From CAXSBR01 sp964236495 (GTDB lineage: Bacteria > Actinomycetota > Actinomycetes > Mycobacteriales > Jatrophihabitantaceae): a DNA stretch of 64,000 bases. The stretch is from assembly GCA_964236495.1 (NCBI GenBank), contig CAXSBR010000014.1, positions 7,586 through 71,585 on the forward strand, given 5' to 3'. The notes under the pieces are model-generated. The model was not told the DNA's origin, did not search any database, and worked only from the letters and a program-made list of their open reading frames with translations. Position numbers and translations under genes: made by a program. Every line of letters starts with the position of its first letter. The first letter of the stretch is position 1. Positions 16,666-27,719 of the stretch are shown here, piece by piece.

Positions 16666-18093
16666 TCAGACGGCCAGCCGCTCCGTCGGCGCGATCGAGC
16701 GAGCGACACCGATCGACAGAACCGCAGCTACAGCGCACAAGCCGGCCGCGCCGAACCAGGCGATCGTGTACGAGCCGCTGTCGTCGCGGATGATCCCTGC
16801 GGCCACCGAGGCCAGCGCCGCCCCGATCTGGTGGGAGGCGAACACCCAGCCGAACACGATGGTGCCCGATTCCCCGAAGGCTTCCCGGCACAGCGCGACC
16901 GTCGGCGGGACCGTGGCCACCCAGTCCAGGCCGTAGACGACGACGAAGGCGATCATGTTCGGATGCAGGCTGCTCGACAGTAACGAGGGCAGCATGAGCA
17001 GGCCCACGCCGCGCAGGCCGTAGTAGGTGGCCAGCAGGATCCGGGGGTTCATCCGGTCGGTGAGGAAGCCCGACGCGATGGTGCCCACGATGTCGAACAC
17101 GCCCACCACGGCGAGCAGGCCGGCGGCCGTGGTCTCGGGCAGTCCATGGTCGTGCGCGGCAGGAATGAAGTGGGTGCCGATCAGGCCGTTGGTGGTGGCG
17201 CCGCAGATCGCGAAACCGCCGGCCAGCGACCAGAACGTCGTCGTACGCGCCGCCGAACGCAGGGCGTGCAGCGCCCGCAGAGCAGCGCTCGGGCCAGAGC
17301 CGGCGGCGCTGGACGAAACGCCGGTGGGGCCGGGCGGCATCGGCGGCATCGCTTGGCCGGCCAGCTCGGTCGAAGTAACGATCGCCCCGGCGGCGTCCGC
17401 AATCGGTGCGCCGTAGGGCGACACGCCCTTGTCGGCCGGGGTGTCGCGCAGGAACATCAGCACCAGCGGCACAACCGCCAGCGCGCCCAGAGCGATGACG
17501 ACCGACGCCGTCCGCCAGCCGGGACCGTCGGCCAGCCAGGCCAGCACCGGCAGGAAGATCAACTGTCCGGTGGCGCTGCCGGCGGTGAGCACGCCCATCA
17601 CCAGGCCCCGGCTGCGCACGAACCAGCGGTTGGCGATCGTGGCCGCGAACACCAGCGCCATCGCCCCGGTGCCGGTCCCAATCACCAGGCCCCACAGCAC
17701 GACCAGCTGCCAGGCGGCGGTGACGAACACGGTCAGCCCGCTGCCCAGCGCGATCAGGGCCAATGCCGTCGACGTCACCAGGCGGATGCCGAACCGGTCG
17801 ATCAGCGCGGCCGCGAACGGCGCGGTCAGGCCGAACAGCACCAGATTGACTCCGACGGCCAGCGACAGCACCGCACGCGACCAGCCGAACTCGTTCTGCA
17901 GCGGCACGATGAACACCCCGGGCGCCGAGCGGAAACCGGCCGCGCCGATCAGCGTGACGAACGCGACGACGGCGACCATCCACGCCGGATGCAGGCGCTG
18001 CGCCGTTGCCGTGGACGACCTGGCGCCGGGCGGCACGTCGCCGTTCGGCGAGTCCGGCTCGGGCCGCAACCCGGCCCGGGAAGCGCTGGTCAT
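16666..18093 (-). CDS. MFS transporter, oxalate/formate-antiporter-like
   Basis: 475-residue integral membrane protein with about twelve helices. The N-terminal half has GFRSAPGVFIVPLQNEFGWSR and the loop motif AALIDRFGIR between helices two and three, features of the OFA/monocarboxylate branch. A long, acidic-free Pro/Gly/Ser-rich central loop separates the halves. ATG at 18093 is preferred over an upstream start because it precedes a normal cytoplasmic N-terminus. Transport substrate unknown; the next gene along is a pyruvate-type ThDP enzyme, so a monocarboxylate is possible. Confidence 0.85.
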   Translation of the reverse strand: MTSASRAGLRPEPDSPNGDVPPGARSSTATAQRLHPAWMVAVVAFVTLIGAAGFRSAPGVFIVPLQNEFGWSRAVLSLAVGVNLVLFGLTAPFAAALIDRFGIRLVTSTALALIALGSGLTVFVTAAWQLVVLWGLVIGTGTGAMALVFAATIANRWFVRSRGLVMGVLTAGSATGQLIFLPVLAWLADGPGWRTASVVIALGALAVVPLVLMFLRDTPADKGVSPYGAPIADAAGAIVTSTELAGQAMPPMPPGPTGVSSSAAGSGPSAALRALHALRSAARTTTFWSLAGGFAICGATTNGLIGTHFIPAAHDHGLPETTAAGLLAVVGVFDIVGTIASGFLTDRMNPRILLATYYGLRGVGLLMLPSLLSSSLHPNMIAFVVVYGLDWVATVPPTVALCREAFGESGTIVFGWVFASHQIGAALASVAAGIIRDDSGSYTIAWFGAAGLCAVAAVLSIGVARSIAPTERLAV

Positions 18094-18246
18094 ACGGTTA
18101 ACAGCACCATCGGCGTCAAGTCGATTCCACAGCGATTGGGAGCCGGGGGCGTAGGCAGCACAGTCCGGCAGCACGCACAGGACGGGCGGGCTACGTTTTT
18201 GACCCGGCCAGATCGTCGATGATGACGAGGTGCAGCGCCGGACTGT

Positions 18247-20061
18247 TCACGCGTCGGCACCCGAGTGCCCTGTACGCCCGAGCACCGCGGCAACGACCGT
18301 CTCGCGCAGGCCTTCCTTGACGATCCCAAAAAATGCCGGATCGCCGGAGAACTCGGCCTTGGCGGTCTTCATCACCTGGTCGGCCGTCAGATGCGGAGGG
18401 ATGAGCGGCACGTTGGCGTCGACGACGGCGTCGAGAACGAACGGCCTGCGGGCGGCGAAGGCCTGGTCCAGGATCGTCGTGATCTGATCAGGCTGGTCCA
18501 GTCGCGCCCCGTCCAGGCCGAGCAGCGCTGCCCACTGCGAGTACGGAACGTCGGGCAGCGAACTCTGCGCCGGGTCCGGTTTGGCACCGAGACTGCCGCG
18601 GGTCTCCCATGACACGTACGCCAGATCGCGGTTGTTGAGCACGAGAACGACGAAGCGCGGATCGGGCCAGTTCTGCCAGTACCGGCTGACGGTGATCAGC
18701 TCGTTGACGCCGTTCATCTGCATGGCGCCGTCGCCGATGATCGCGAACACCGGCCGGTCGGGATGGGCGTGCTTGGCAGCGATCGCGTAGGGCATGCCCC
18801 CGCCCATCGACAGCAGCAACCCGGCCAGGCTGCCCATCTGCGACGGGCGCATCGAGAGATCGCGGGCATACCAACTCGTGGACGTGCCGCAGTCCACGGC
18901 CACCATGACGTCGTCGGGCAAGCGGTCGGAGATGCCGCGCACCACTGCCTCGGGGTTGATCGGCGACGCTTTGGCGTGCGCCCGGGCCGCGGAGTAGTCC
19001 TCCCAATGCCGCTTCCACGTGGCCACCTGCGTGCGCCAACCGTCGTCGGGCCCGTCCGGTCGACCCAGCAACGGCAGCAGGGCCGTCAGGGTCGCTTCCA
19101 TGTCGCCGGCAAGGTTGACCTCGGTGGGGTAACGCAGACCGCAGCGCGCACCGTCGCGGTCGATCTGGACCGCCCGAGCCTGCCCGGGCGCCGGGTAGTA
19201 CTCCGAATAGGGCATGTTGGAGCCCAGGATCAGCAGGGTGTCGCACTTGCGCATCAGGTCCCAACTGGCGGTCGTGCCCAGCAGGCCGATCGAGCCGGTC
19301 ACCCAGTCCAGCCGGTCGTCGAGGACAGTCTTGCCCAGCAACGCCTTGGCTGCGCCGGCACCGAGCCGGTCGGCGACCTGCTCCACCAGTGCACTGCAAC
19401 CCAGCGCGCCGGCGCCGACCAGCAGCGCTACCTGGGTGCCGCTGTTGAGCAGATCCGCAGCGCGCTGCAGCTCCGCATCGGCGGGCGCGGCCACCGGTGT
19501 GCTGGGCACCGTGCTGGTGTGGAAGTAGCCGTGCGCGTCGGGCGCCTTGACCATGGCCGGGCGTTCCTGGACGTCGCTGGGCACGATGAGGACGGTTGGG
19601 CCGTGCACGGCCAGCGCGGTGCGGCAGGCACGGTCGACCATGTGCTCGACCTGAGAGGCGTCGGCGATCGTCTGCAGGTACGCCCCGCCGACGTCTTTGA
19701 ACACGCTGTGCAGGTCGACCTCCTGGTAGTAGCTGCCTCCCATTGCCGTCAGCGCGGTCTGCCCGAGCACGGCGACCACCGGCACCTTGTCCATCAGGGC
19801 GTCGTAGAGGCCGTTGAGGACATGCAGCGCGCCCGGGCCGCCGGTGACCACGCAGCAGCCGATAGTGCTGCCGCCGTACTTCACGTCGGCGGTGGCGGCG
19901 AAGCCGGCGGTCTCCTCGTGCCGGACCTGGATGAATTCGAACTCGTCGCTGCGCTCGCTCAGTGCGACCAGCACGCCGCCGATACCGTCGCCGGGATAGC
20001 CGTAGACCCGGTGCACTCCCCACGCGCGCAACCTGTCCACGATGTGCTCCGCTACGTTCAT
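18247..20061 (-). CDS. Thiamine-diphosphate enzyme, pyruvate oxidase/acetolactate synthase-like (PoxB type)
   Basis: 604 residues. N-terminal PYR domain with the catalytic Glu in VRHEETAGFAATADVKY, a central domain, and a C-terminal PP domain with the ThDP/metal motif GDGAMQMN...NN (IIGDGAMQMNGVNEL to LVLNNRDLAY). It lacks a clear acetolactate-synthase partner and resembles PoxB-type pyruvate dehydrogenase (quinone). Start ATG 20061 has an AGGAG ribosome site six bases upstream. Whether it makes acetate, and so feeds the Acs encoded at 25704-27719, is inference. Confidence 0.82.
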   Translation of the reverse strand: MNVAEHIVDRLRAWGVHRVYGYPGDGIGGVLVALSERSDEFEFIQVRHEETAGFAATADVKYGGSTIGCCVVTGGPGALHVLNGLYDALMDKVPVVAVLGQTALTAMGGSYYQEVDLHSVFKDVGGAYLQTIADASQVEHMVDRACRTALAVHGPTVLIVPSDVQERPAMVKAPDAHGYFHTSTVPSTPVAAPADAELQRAADLLNSGTQVALLVGAGALGCSALVEQVADRLGAGAAKALLGKTVLDDRLDWVTGSIGLLGTTASWDLMRKCDTLLILGSNMPYSEYYPAPGQARAVQIDRDGARCGLRYPTEVNLAGDMEATLTALLPLLGRPDGPDDGWRTQVATWKRHWEDYSAARAHAKASPINPEAVVRGISDRLPDDVMVAVDCGTSTSWYARDLSMRPSQMGSLAGLLLSMGGGMPYAIAAKHAHPDRPVFAIIGDGAMQMNGVNELITVSRYWQNWPDPRFVVLVLNNRDLAYVSWETRGSLGAKPDPAQSSLPDVPYSQWAALLGLDGARLDQPDQITTILDQAFAARRPFVLDAVVDANVPLIPPHLTADQVMKTAKAEFSGDPAFFGIVKEGLRETVVAAVLGRTGHSGADA

Positions 20062-20133
20062 CCGCTTCTCCTCACACTGCACCGACCGTCTGCTGAGGTT
20101 GACTACCCGGTCGAACTTATCGCCCAGTGCTGT

Positions 20134-20148
20134 CGGCGCTGAGCGCCG
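20134..20148. terminator. Short hairpin after the ABC operon
   Basis: CGGCGC-TGA-GCGCCG stem-loop between the end of the ABC permease gene and the start of the ThDP gene. No T-tract; a weak terminator at best. Confidence 0.3.
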
Positions 20149-20227
20149 CTGCCGTGCGCCAGCGCTGCTGCACTTGCCCGGCTGTGGAGGAACCGAGGAC
20201 AGGCGCTGACCGGCGTCGCCGATCTCC

Positions 20228-20968
20228 TCAGACGCGCTGGGTGTCGCGCCGGTAGGCCCAGCCGGCGAGGCCGGCCATGGCCAGGAACCACACCACCATC
20301 GTCAGCCAGCCGCGTGCGCCCCACCCTTGCGAGCCCAGGCCGGTGCGCGCGGCACGCGTCAGCCAGTAGGAAGGGATGAACTGGCCCAACTGGTGCAGAA
20401 ACCCGTGCTCGGGCAGCGGAAACCACTGCCCGCCCAGAAAGCCGAAGAATGCCGAGCCGCCACCCAATGCCGGGCCGAGGGAGTCCGGAGTGAGCAGATG
20501 CCCGATCAGCACGCCCATCGCCACGAACGGCGCCAGCCCGACGAGGAGGAGTCCGGACATCTCCACCCACCGACCCGCCGAGGCGAGGTGTACGCCGTAG
20601 AGCAGGCCGGCGACGTAGATCAGGATGATGCTCACGATCGCCATCACGTACGCCGTGATCACTTTGGTACCGAAGTAATTGGCCACCGTCAGCGGAGTCA
20701 GGCGCAGCTGGCGGTTCCAGCCGGTCGCGCGCTCGGTAGCGATGCGGGCACCGCCGGAAACGGCTGCGATCATCGATCCGTAGCCGGCCATCGCCACCAT
20801 GTAGAACAGCGGAAATTTGATCGACAGACCGCCGACCTGCTGGATGGCGTCCTTCTGCGATCCGGCGATCACCAGATACAGCGCCAGCGGAAACCCGAGC
20901 GAGAACACGAACAGTCGCTTGTTGCGGGCCAGGCGCAGCAGTTCGTAGCGCAGGTAGGTCGTGTTCAT
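20228..20968 (-). CDS. ABC-2 type permease
   Basis: 246 residues with six hydrophobic helices and the ABC-2 membrane-domain layout (RNKRLFVFSLGFPLALYLVIAG, ERATGWNRQLRLTPL, GGQWFPLPE). It pairs with the upstream ATPase by ATGA overlap (20965-20968) and forms the membrane half of a drug- or lipid-type exporter. Cargo unknown. Confidence 0.9.
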   Translation of the reverse strand: MNTTYLRYELLRLARNKRLFVFSLGFPLALYLVIAGSQKDAIQQVGGLSIKFPLFYMVAMAGYGSMIAAVSGGARIATERATGWNRQLRLTPLTVANYFGTKVITAYVMAIVSIILIYVAGLLYGVHLASAGRWVEMSGLLLVGLAPFVAMGVLIGHLLTPDSLGPALGGGSAFFGFLGGQWFPLPEHGFLHQLGQFIPSYWLTRAARTGLGSQGWGARGWLTMVVWFLAMAGLAGWAYRRDTQRV

Positions 20969-22074
20969 GACGTACTCCCGATGGGGAGCGTCGCCCGGTC
21001 GGCACCGAGGCGGTCTGGGGAGTCTGAGGGGTCGGAGGGGTCGGAGGGGTCGGAGGGGTCGGAGGGGTCGGAGGGACCGCCGGGGTCGCCGGGGTCGACT
21101 GGACCGACGGGTTTGATGAAGCCGCCAGGACCAGGCGCAGGCTGAGCTCTGACCCCGGCCGGCTGGGCGCTGGTCGTGGTGAGGGCGACGAACGCTGCCT
21201 CCAGGCCGAGTGCGGTCACCTCGATATCGCGCGCGTCGGGATAGGCGGACAGCAGCGCGCGCAGGGCGGCGTCGGAGTCGTCGCACTCCAGCACTGCCAC
21301 GTCGCCGTGCGCCTGGACTCCGCGCACGCCGGGCAGCCGGCCCAGCGACGCCGGGCCGGCGCCGGGCACGGCGGCGCGGATCGTCCGCCCACCCACGGTG
21401 GCCTTGATCTGCCCGGCGGTGCCGTCGGCGACGATGGCGCCGTTGGCCATCAGTACAACCCGGTCGGCGTAATCGTCGGCCTCCTGCAGGTAATGCGTGG
21501 CGAACACGACGGTCTTGCCGTGCTGGGCGAATGCGCGCATCGTCGACCAGAACTCGCGGCGCGCCTCGACGTCCATGGCCACCGTGGGTTCGTCGAGCAC
21601 CAGTACGTCGGGATTGCTTACCAGCGCCACGGCGAAGCGCACCTTCTGCGACTGCCCGCCGGACAGCTTGTCGGTCTTACGCCCGGCGATGTCGGTGATG
21701 CGGGCCAGCCGCAGCACCTCGTCGACGGCGAGCGGATTCGGGTACAGCGAGCCCATCATGTCGATGATCTCGCGCACCGTGAGGTCGCGCAGAACCGAAC
21801 CCTGCTGCAGCATCGCACCGATCGCGCCCTTGGCGATCGCCTGCTGCGACGTCATGCCCAGAACGCTCACGCTGCCTGCCGTCGGCGGGAGCAGCCCCAG
21901 CAGCATGTCGATGGTGGTGGACTTGCCCGCGCCATTGGGGCCCAGCAGCGCGACGGTCTCGCCAGGGCTGATATCGAGGTCTATGCCGGTGACGGCGTAC
22001 ACCGGCCCGACCGGGCTGGAATAGGTCTTGGTGAGCCCGCGCAGCGAGATACCGGCGCGCATCGTGGCGGTCAT
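20965..22074 (-). CDS. ABC transporter ATPase with SDP-repeat tail
   Basis: 369 residues. Walker A GPNGAGKST, Q-loop, signature LSGGQSQKVRF, Walker B VLVLDEPTVAMD and switch His in ATHYLQEADD are all present, so it should be active. The DrrA-like C-terminal region ends in a tail with about six Ser-Asp-Pro repeats absent from relatives. Forms an exporter with the downstream permease. Confidence 0.93.
   Translation of the reverse strand: MTATMRAGISLRGLTKTYSSPVGPVYAVTGIDLDISPGETVALLGPNGAGKSTTIDMLLGLLPPTAGSVSVLGMTSQQAIAKGAIGAMLQQGSVLRDLTVREIIDMMGSLYPNPLAVDEVLRLARITDIAGRKTDKLSGGQSQKVRFAVALVSNPDVLVLDEPTVAMDVEARREFWSTMRAFAQHGKTVVFATHYLQEADDYADRVVLMANGAIVADGTAGQIKATVGGRTIRAAVPGAGPASLGRLPGVRGVQAHGDVAVLECDDSDAALRALLSAYPDARDIEVTALGLEAAFVALTTTSAQPAGVRAQPAPGPGGFIKPVGPVDPGDPGGPSDPSDPSDPSDPSDPSDSPDRLGADRATLPIGSTS
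21018..21080. repeat. 9-bp tandem repeat, G-quadruplex-prone
   Basis: Six or so units of ggaggggtc on the plus strand encode the Ser-Asp-Pro tail of the ABC ATPase on the minus strand. Runs of four Gs recur every nine bases, a good G-quadruplex pattern on the template strand of the gene. Confidence 0.85.
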
Positions 22075-22147
22075 CGCTTGATCTTGTCAGCGGTGCCTGG
22101 TATTCGATAGGGGTGCTGCCGTTAATTTGTGAAGCACTATTGCGAGT

Positions 22148-23122
22148 TCAGCGAGGAGAGCTCGATCGCTTTGCGCCGTTGAAACGCGGTTCGTCGCCCC
22201 GTGCCCACCGGATGATCTCGCTGCTCACCCGTTGCGGCGCCTCCTCACTGGGAAAGTGGCCGACGCCGGGCAGCGCTCGGAACTCGTAGTGGGCATGCAC
22301 ATACCGACCCGAGCCCCGCGCGGTGCTCGGTAGCAGGCAGGAATCGTCCTGGCCGTGCATCTGCAGCACCGGCACCCGAACTCCCTGACGCAGCGCGCGA
22401 GTCGCGCGCCGGCCGTCCGAGCGCGGCGCCGACCGCACTGCCCATCGAAACATCTCCAGCGCGCTGAACGCCACCTGGCTCACGCGCATCGAGTCGGCGT
22501 AGTGCTCGACGATGTCGGCGTAGCCCGCGCTCGCGCGCCACTGCGCGCCCGACCAGCGTTCGAACATCTTTCGCACGTAGACCCGGTTCTTGAGCAGCCG
22601 TTCAGGCCAGCGCGGAATCTGGAAGGTGGACCACAGCCGCTTCACCGCGCGACCCTGACCGCGCAGGTCGCTCACCACCGCGCGCCGCAGCCGCAGTGGA
22701 TGCGGTGCTGCGATTACTACCAGGCGGCGCACGACGTGCGGATCGAACGTCGCGACCGACCAGGCCAGAAGACCGCCGATGTCGGTGCCCACGATGACCG
22801 CGTCCTGCTCGCCCAGAGCCGCGACAAGGCCGGCGATGTCGTCGGCGAGGGTGATCAGGTCGTAGCCCCGCGGCGGTTTGTCACTGGCGCCGTAGCCGCG
22901 CAGATCGACCGCCACAGCTCGGAAACCGGCCTCGGCGAGGTCGCGCAGCTGGTGCCGCCAGGTCCACCAGAACTGCGGAAAGCCGTGCAGCAGCAAGACG
23001 AGCGGGCCCTCGCCGAGCTCGGCCACGTGCAGGGCGATGCCGTTGGCACGCACGGTGCGGTGCTTCCACGGCCCGTCGATCAGGACGGTGGCGTCGTCCA
23101 GTGGTGCAGTCTTGGCGGCCAC
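22148..23122 (-). CDS. Alpha/beta hydrolase, epoxide-hydrolase/dehalogenase-like
   Basis: 324 residues from GTG 23122. The oxyanion segment HGFPQFWWTWRHQL (about 46-59) and the nucleophile elbow GTDIGG put aspartate (Asp114), not serine, at the nucleophile position, as in epoxide hydrolases and haloalkane dehalogenases. The catalytic His is in GVGHFPSEE near the C-terminus, and the cap domain lies between. The start was moved down from longer open frames because those run through the holin-like gene upstream. Substrate unknown. Confidence 0.85.
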   Translation of the reverse strand: MAAKTAPLDDATVLIDGPWKHRTVRANGIALHVAELGEGPLVLLLHGFPQFWWTWRHQLRDLAEAGFRAVAVDLRGYGASDKPPRGYDLITLADDIAGLVAALGEQDAVIVGTDIGGLLAWSVATFDPHVVRRLVVIAAPHPLRLRRAVVSDLRGQGRAVKRLWSTFQIPRWPERLLKNRVYVRKMFERWSGAQWRASAGYADIVEHYADSMRVSQVAFSALEMFRWAVRSAPRSDGRRATRALRQGVRVPVLQMHGQDDSCLLPSTARGSGRYVHAHYEFRALPGVGHFPSEEAPQRVSSEIIRWARGDEPRFNGAKRSSSPR

Positions 23123-23162
23123 CTGTTCACCGGTTCGAGCTCGCCGCGTCAGGCACGCCGCG

Positions 23163-23690
23163 TCAGGCGGACGTGGGGTGCTTGAGGTAGGCGACGGTGT
23201 CCTTGGTGGTGCTGATCGTCCGCTCAGGCGCCTTGACCTTCTTGACCTTGCGCAGGCCCAGGAGCACCAGCACACCGGCGATGACGGCAAGCAGCGCAAA
23301 CACGCACAGGTAGGACGCCCAGCGCCACAACCCGAACCAGTGGATGAGCTCGGCGATCCCGATGAACGCAAACGTCAGGGCGAACGTCAGCAGCACGGCC
23401 GCGACGGCGAACATTGCCGCGCCCACACCGCCGTTCTTCACCGACACCTTCAGCTCGGTCTTGGCCAGCTCGATCTCACCGCGGATGATCGTCGAGATGT
23501 GGGTGGAGGCGTTTGCGGCAAGCTGACCGATCGAGGGCTCGGTGCCGGTCGTTGCGGCGGTGCGGGTTGTCGTCGTGCTGGCTGGTGTGCGGGCTCCGAG
23601 TGCGCTGGCTCCCGCCGTGCCCGCGCCGGTGGCGGTGCTGCTCGCTGCGGTGCTGCCGGAAAGCGCACTGGATGTGGATGTCGCGGTCAC
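23163..23690 (-). CDS. Holin-like superfamily III / DUF1469-type membrane protein
   Basis: 175 residues: a Ser/Thr/Ala-rich disordered N-terminus (1-50), an amphipathic helix (QLAANASTHISTIIRGEIELAKTELK), two membrane helices (about 90-140) and a basic tail. This is the widespread actinobacterial phage-holin-family protein; despite the name it is a chromosomal protein and no phage genes are near. ATG at 23690. Function unproven. Confidence 0.8.
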   Translation of the reverse strand: MTATSTSSALSGSTAASSTATGAGTAGASALGARTPASTTTTRTAATTGTEPSIGQLAANASTHISTIIRGEIELAKTELKVSVKNGGVGAAMFAVAAVLLTFALTFAFIGIAELIHWFGLWRWASYLCVFALLAVIAGVLVLLGLRKVKKVKAPERTISTTKDTVAYLKHPTSA

Positions 23691-23849
23691 TGACGTTCGC
23701 CTCTTCTCGGGTGACGATGCTTGAACTCATTCTTGCAGTACGGCCGGTCGTTGCCTGCCATTTGCGGCTGGATGCGGTCAGCCGAGGTGCTGCAACGGCG
23801 CGCTCGCCGGGTCGAGCAGGCTGGACGCGGTAATCGATAGGTTGGCGGC

Positions 23850-24683
23850 ATGGGCCGTTATCTGATCACCGGAGCCACCCGCGGTATCGGACGAGCCGTC
23901 GTCGACCTTCTTGCCGGGCAGGGTGGTGCTGGCCCCGAGGTCGACGGGTCGGGCGCCGACGCCCCCGGTGTTCAAGATTCCGGTCTCGACGGGTCAGGTG
24001 TCGACGCCTCTGGTGTCGGAGTTTTCGATGCCGACGGGTCGGGTGGCGACACCGCCGATGTCGCTGGGCAAGGGCGCGGTCGGATCGGTGGGCATGAGTT
24101 GATCGCGCTCGGCCGGAGATCAACGGCGCTGCGTGAGCTGCCGGTGGCGCACCGGGTGGTCGCCGATCTGAGCGAGCCGGCCGGACTCGAGGCCGCGCTA
24201 CCGGCGTTCGATCGGCTCGACGGCGTTGTGCACTGCGCCGGCGTGGCGCAGCGCGGCGCACTGCAATCGTCGTCGGTCGCGCAGTGGCAGCGGCAGCTGG
24301 CGGTGAACGTCATCGCACCGGCGGAACTCACCCGGCTGTTGTTGCCTGCGCTACGTGCCGGCCGGGGCACCGTCGTGTTCGTGAACTCCGGCCAGGGCCT
24401 CACCGCCGCCGCTGACAGCACGATCTATGCCTCGACGAAGTTTGCTTTGCGTGCGTTGGCCGACTCCCTGCGTGCCGGGGAGCCGTCGCTGCGAGTGAGC
24501 TCGGTGTTCCCCGGCCGAGTCGCAACCGACATGCAGCGGGCTCTGCGCGAGCAGGAGGGCGGGCCGTATGAGCCGTCGTCCTATCTGCAGCCCTCGACGG
24601 TGGCCGCCGCGATCGTGTCTGCCCTCACCGCTCCACCCGACGCCGTGGTAGCCGACATCACCCTGCGCCCGGCCCGTCCATAG
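23850..24683 (+). CDS. Short-chain dehydrogenase with repeat insertion in the cofactor domain
   Basis: 277 residues. NAD(P) loop TGATRGIGRAV near the N-terminus, catalytic Tyr-x3-Lys as YASTK, and Ser in VNSGQG. Between the first helix and second strand of the Rossmann fold lies a Gly/Asp/Ser-rich insertion (about 31-75) made of three near-identical units. Without it the protein would have ordinary length. Substrate unknown. Confidence 0.87.
   Translation: MGRYLITGATRGIGRAVVDLLAGQGGAGPEVDGSGADAPGVQDSGLDGSGVDASGVGVFDADGSGGDTADVAGQGRGRIGGHELIALGRRSTALRELPVAHRVVADLSEPAGLEAALPAFDRLDGVVHCAGVAQRGALQSSSVAQWQRQLAVNVIAPAELTRLLLPALRAGRGTVVFVNSGQGLTAAADSTIYASTKFALRALADSLRAGEPSLRVSSVFPGRVATDMQRALREQEGGPYEPSSYLQPSTVAAAIVSALTAPPDAVVADITLRPARP
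23941..24050 (+). repeat. 45-bp tandem repeat inside the SDR gene
   Basis: The segment cgacgggtcgggtg recurs, with small changes, at 23941, 23986 and 24031, exactly 45 bp apart. The frame is preserved and the encoded units read close to DGSGADAPG/DGSGVDASG. Confidence 0.85.
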
Positions 24684-24684
24684 C

Positions 24685-24734
24685 CCGCTTTTGGTCACCC
24701 ACCCCCATATCTGAGTGTGAGTGACCAAAAGCGG
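24685..24734. repeat. Inverted repeat left of the AbiEi/DUF559 gene
   Basis: Arms 24685-24702 and 24717-24734 are 18 bases each with one mismatch and a 14-base loop (core TTTTGGTCAC / GTGACCAAAA). The right arm and adjoining bases (24712-24733) recur in the same orientation at 25677-25698 with one mismatch. Confidence 0.9.
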
Positions 24735-24788
24735 CGCGGGCCTGTGGACAGTCACCGATGACAGCGGCTGGCCAGCCACCATGTCACG

Positions 24789-25679
24789 ATGCACTGGGAC
24801 CGAGTCGCACGCCGACAGGCCGGCGTCCTCACTCGCGCGCAGCTGGTGACGACCGGCCTCAGCGATCGACAGGTCGACGCCATGGTGGTCGCCGGGCGCC
24901 TGTGCCGTACCGGCTATCGCGGTGTCTACCGCGCGGTTGGGGCGCCCGATACGGGCGAGTGCCGCGTGTGGGCGGCGGTGCTTGGTGCCGGCTCGGTGCT
25001 GTCCTACCTGTCCGCCGCCACCTGGTGGGACGTTCCAGTCGAGCCCGACGGCCGGATCCACATAACACGCCACGAACGGCAGAAGTGGGTGAGCACGCCG
25101 CTGCTGCGCGTGCACCGAACCGTGCTCGATCCACGCGCGGTGACGTCCCGGTTCGGGTTACCGCTCACCACCCGAACCGAGACCGTGCTCGACTGCGTCG
25201 GATGGTTGGCGCCGCCGGCTGCGCGGTCGCTGCTCGACCGGGCATTCCAACAGCGGTGGCTAACACCCGAGCACATCCGTGAACGGCTCGACATGCAGCC
25301 GGGCAGATGGGGCAACCGCCAATTGGAGCGACTGCTTCGACAGAGCCGGCCCGGTGCCGAGGCCGAATCTGAGCGGCGTCTGCAGAAGTTGCTCGATCGA
25401 GCCGGGTGCACCGGCTGGGTCGGCAACTACGCGATCCGACTTCCCGCCGGCTCCTTCCGCATTGACGTCGCCTTCGTGGAACACAAGCTCGCGGTCGAGG
25501 TCGATGGCTGGGCGTTCCATCGCACCAAGGAGAGGCGCGATCGAGACATGGTCAAGGCCAACGCGCTCAGCGCCGCCGGCTGGCGGGTGCTCACCTTCAG
25601 CTGGGAAGACGTAACGGCTCGGCCGGCCTACGTCCTCGAGACGGTCGATGCACTTCTGGTCAGCGGCCACCGAATGTGA
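24789..25679 (+). CDS. AbiEi-like antitoxin domain + DUF559 (Vsr-like endonuclease fold) protein
   Basis: 296 residues. An N-terminal winged-helix region (RRQAGVLTRAQLVTTGLSDRQ, then RLCRTGYRGVYRAVG) matches the type IV toxin-antitoxin AbiEi family. The C-terminal DUF559 domain has FRIDVAFVEHKLAVEVDGWAFH and GWRVLTFSWEDV, the Asp...Glu-x-Asp pattern of Vsr/restriction-endonuclease-like folds. No AbiEii toxin is adjacent. The stop codon lies in the right-hand flanking repeat, so the gene looks like a self-contained cassette. Cellular role unknown. Confidence 0.82.
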   Translation: MHWDRVARRQAGVLTRAQLVTTGLSDRQVDAMVVAGRLCRTGYRGVYRAVGAPDTGECRVWAAVLGAGSVLSYLSAATWWDVPVEPDGRIHITRHERQKWVSTPLLRVHRTVLDPRAVTSRFGLPLTTRTETVLDCVGWLAPPAARSLLDRAFQQRWLTPEHIRERLDMQPGRWGNRQLERLLRQSRPGAEAESERRLQKLLDRAGCTGWVGNYAIRLPAGSFRIDVAFVEHKLAVEVDGWAFHRTKERRDRDMVKANALSAAGWRVLTFSWEDVTARPAYVLETVDALLVSGHRM

Positions 25680-25698
25680 GTGTGGGTGACCAAAAGCG
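25677..25698 (+). repeat. Direct repeat right of the AbiEi/DUF559 gene
   Basis: 22-base copy (one mismatch) of 24712-24733, ending in gtgaccaaaagcg. It contains the stop codon of the AbiEi/DUF559 gene and abuts the end of acs. Confidence 0.9.
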
Positions 25699-25703
25699 AG
25701 GGG

Positions 25704-27719
<2,016 letters not shown>

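Noticed and set aside
23142..23169. Short direct repeat (gccgcgtcaggc, two copies)
   Set aside because: Only two 12-base copies between two genes; likely local slippage without function.
23163..23690. Prophage suggested by a holin-family protein
   Set aside because: The family is a common chromosomal membrane protein in actinobacteria and no phage structural or lysis genes are nearby.
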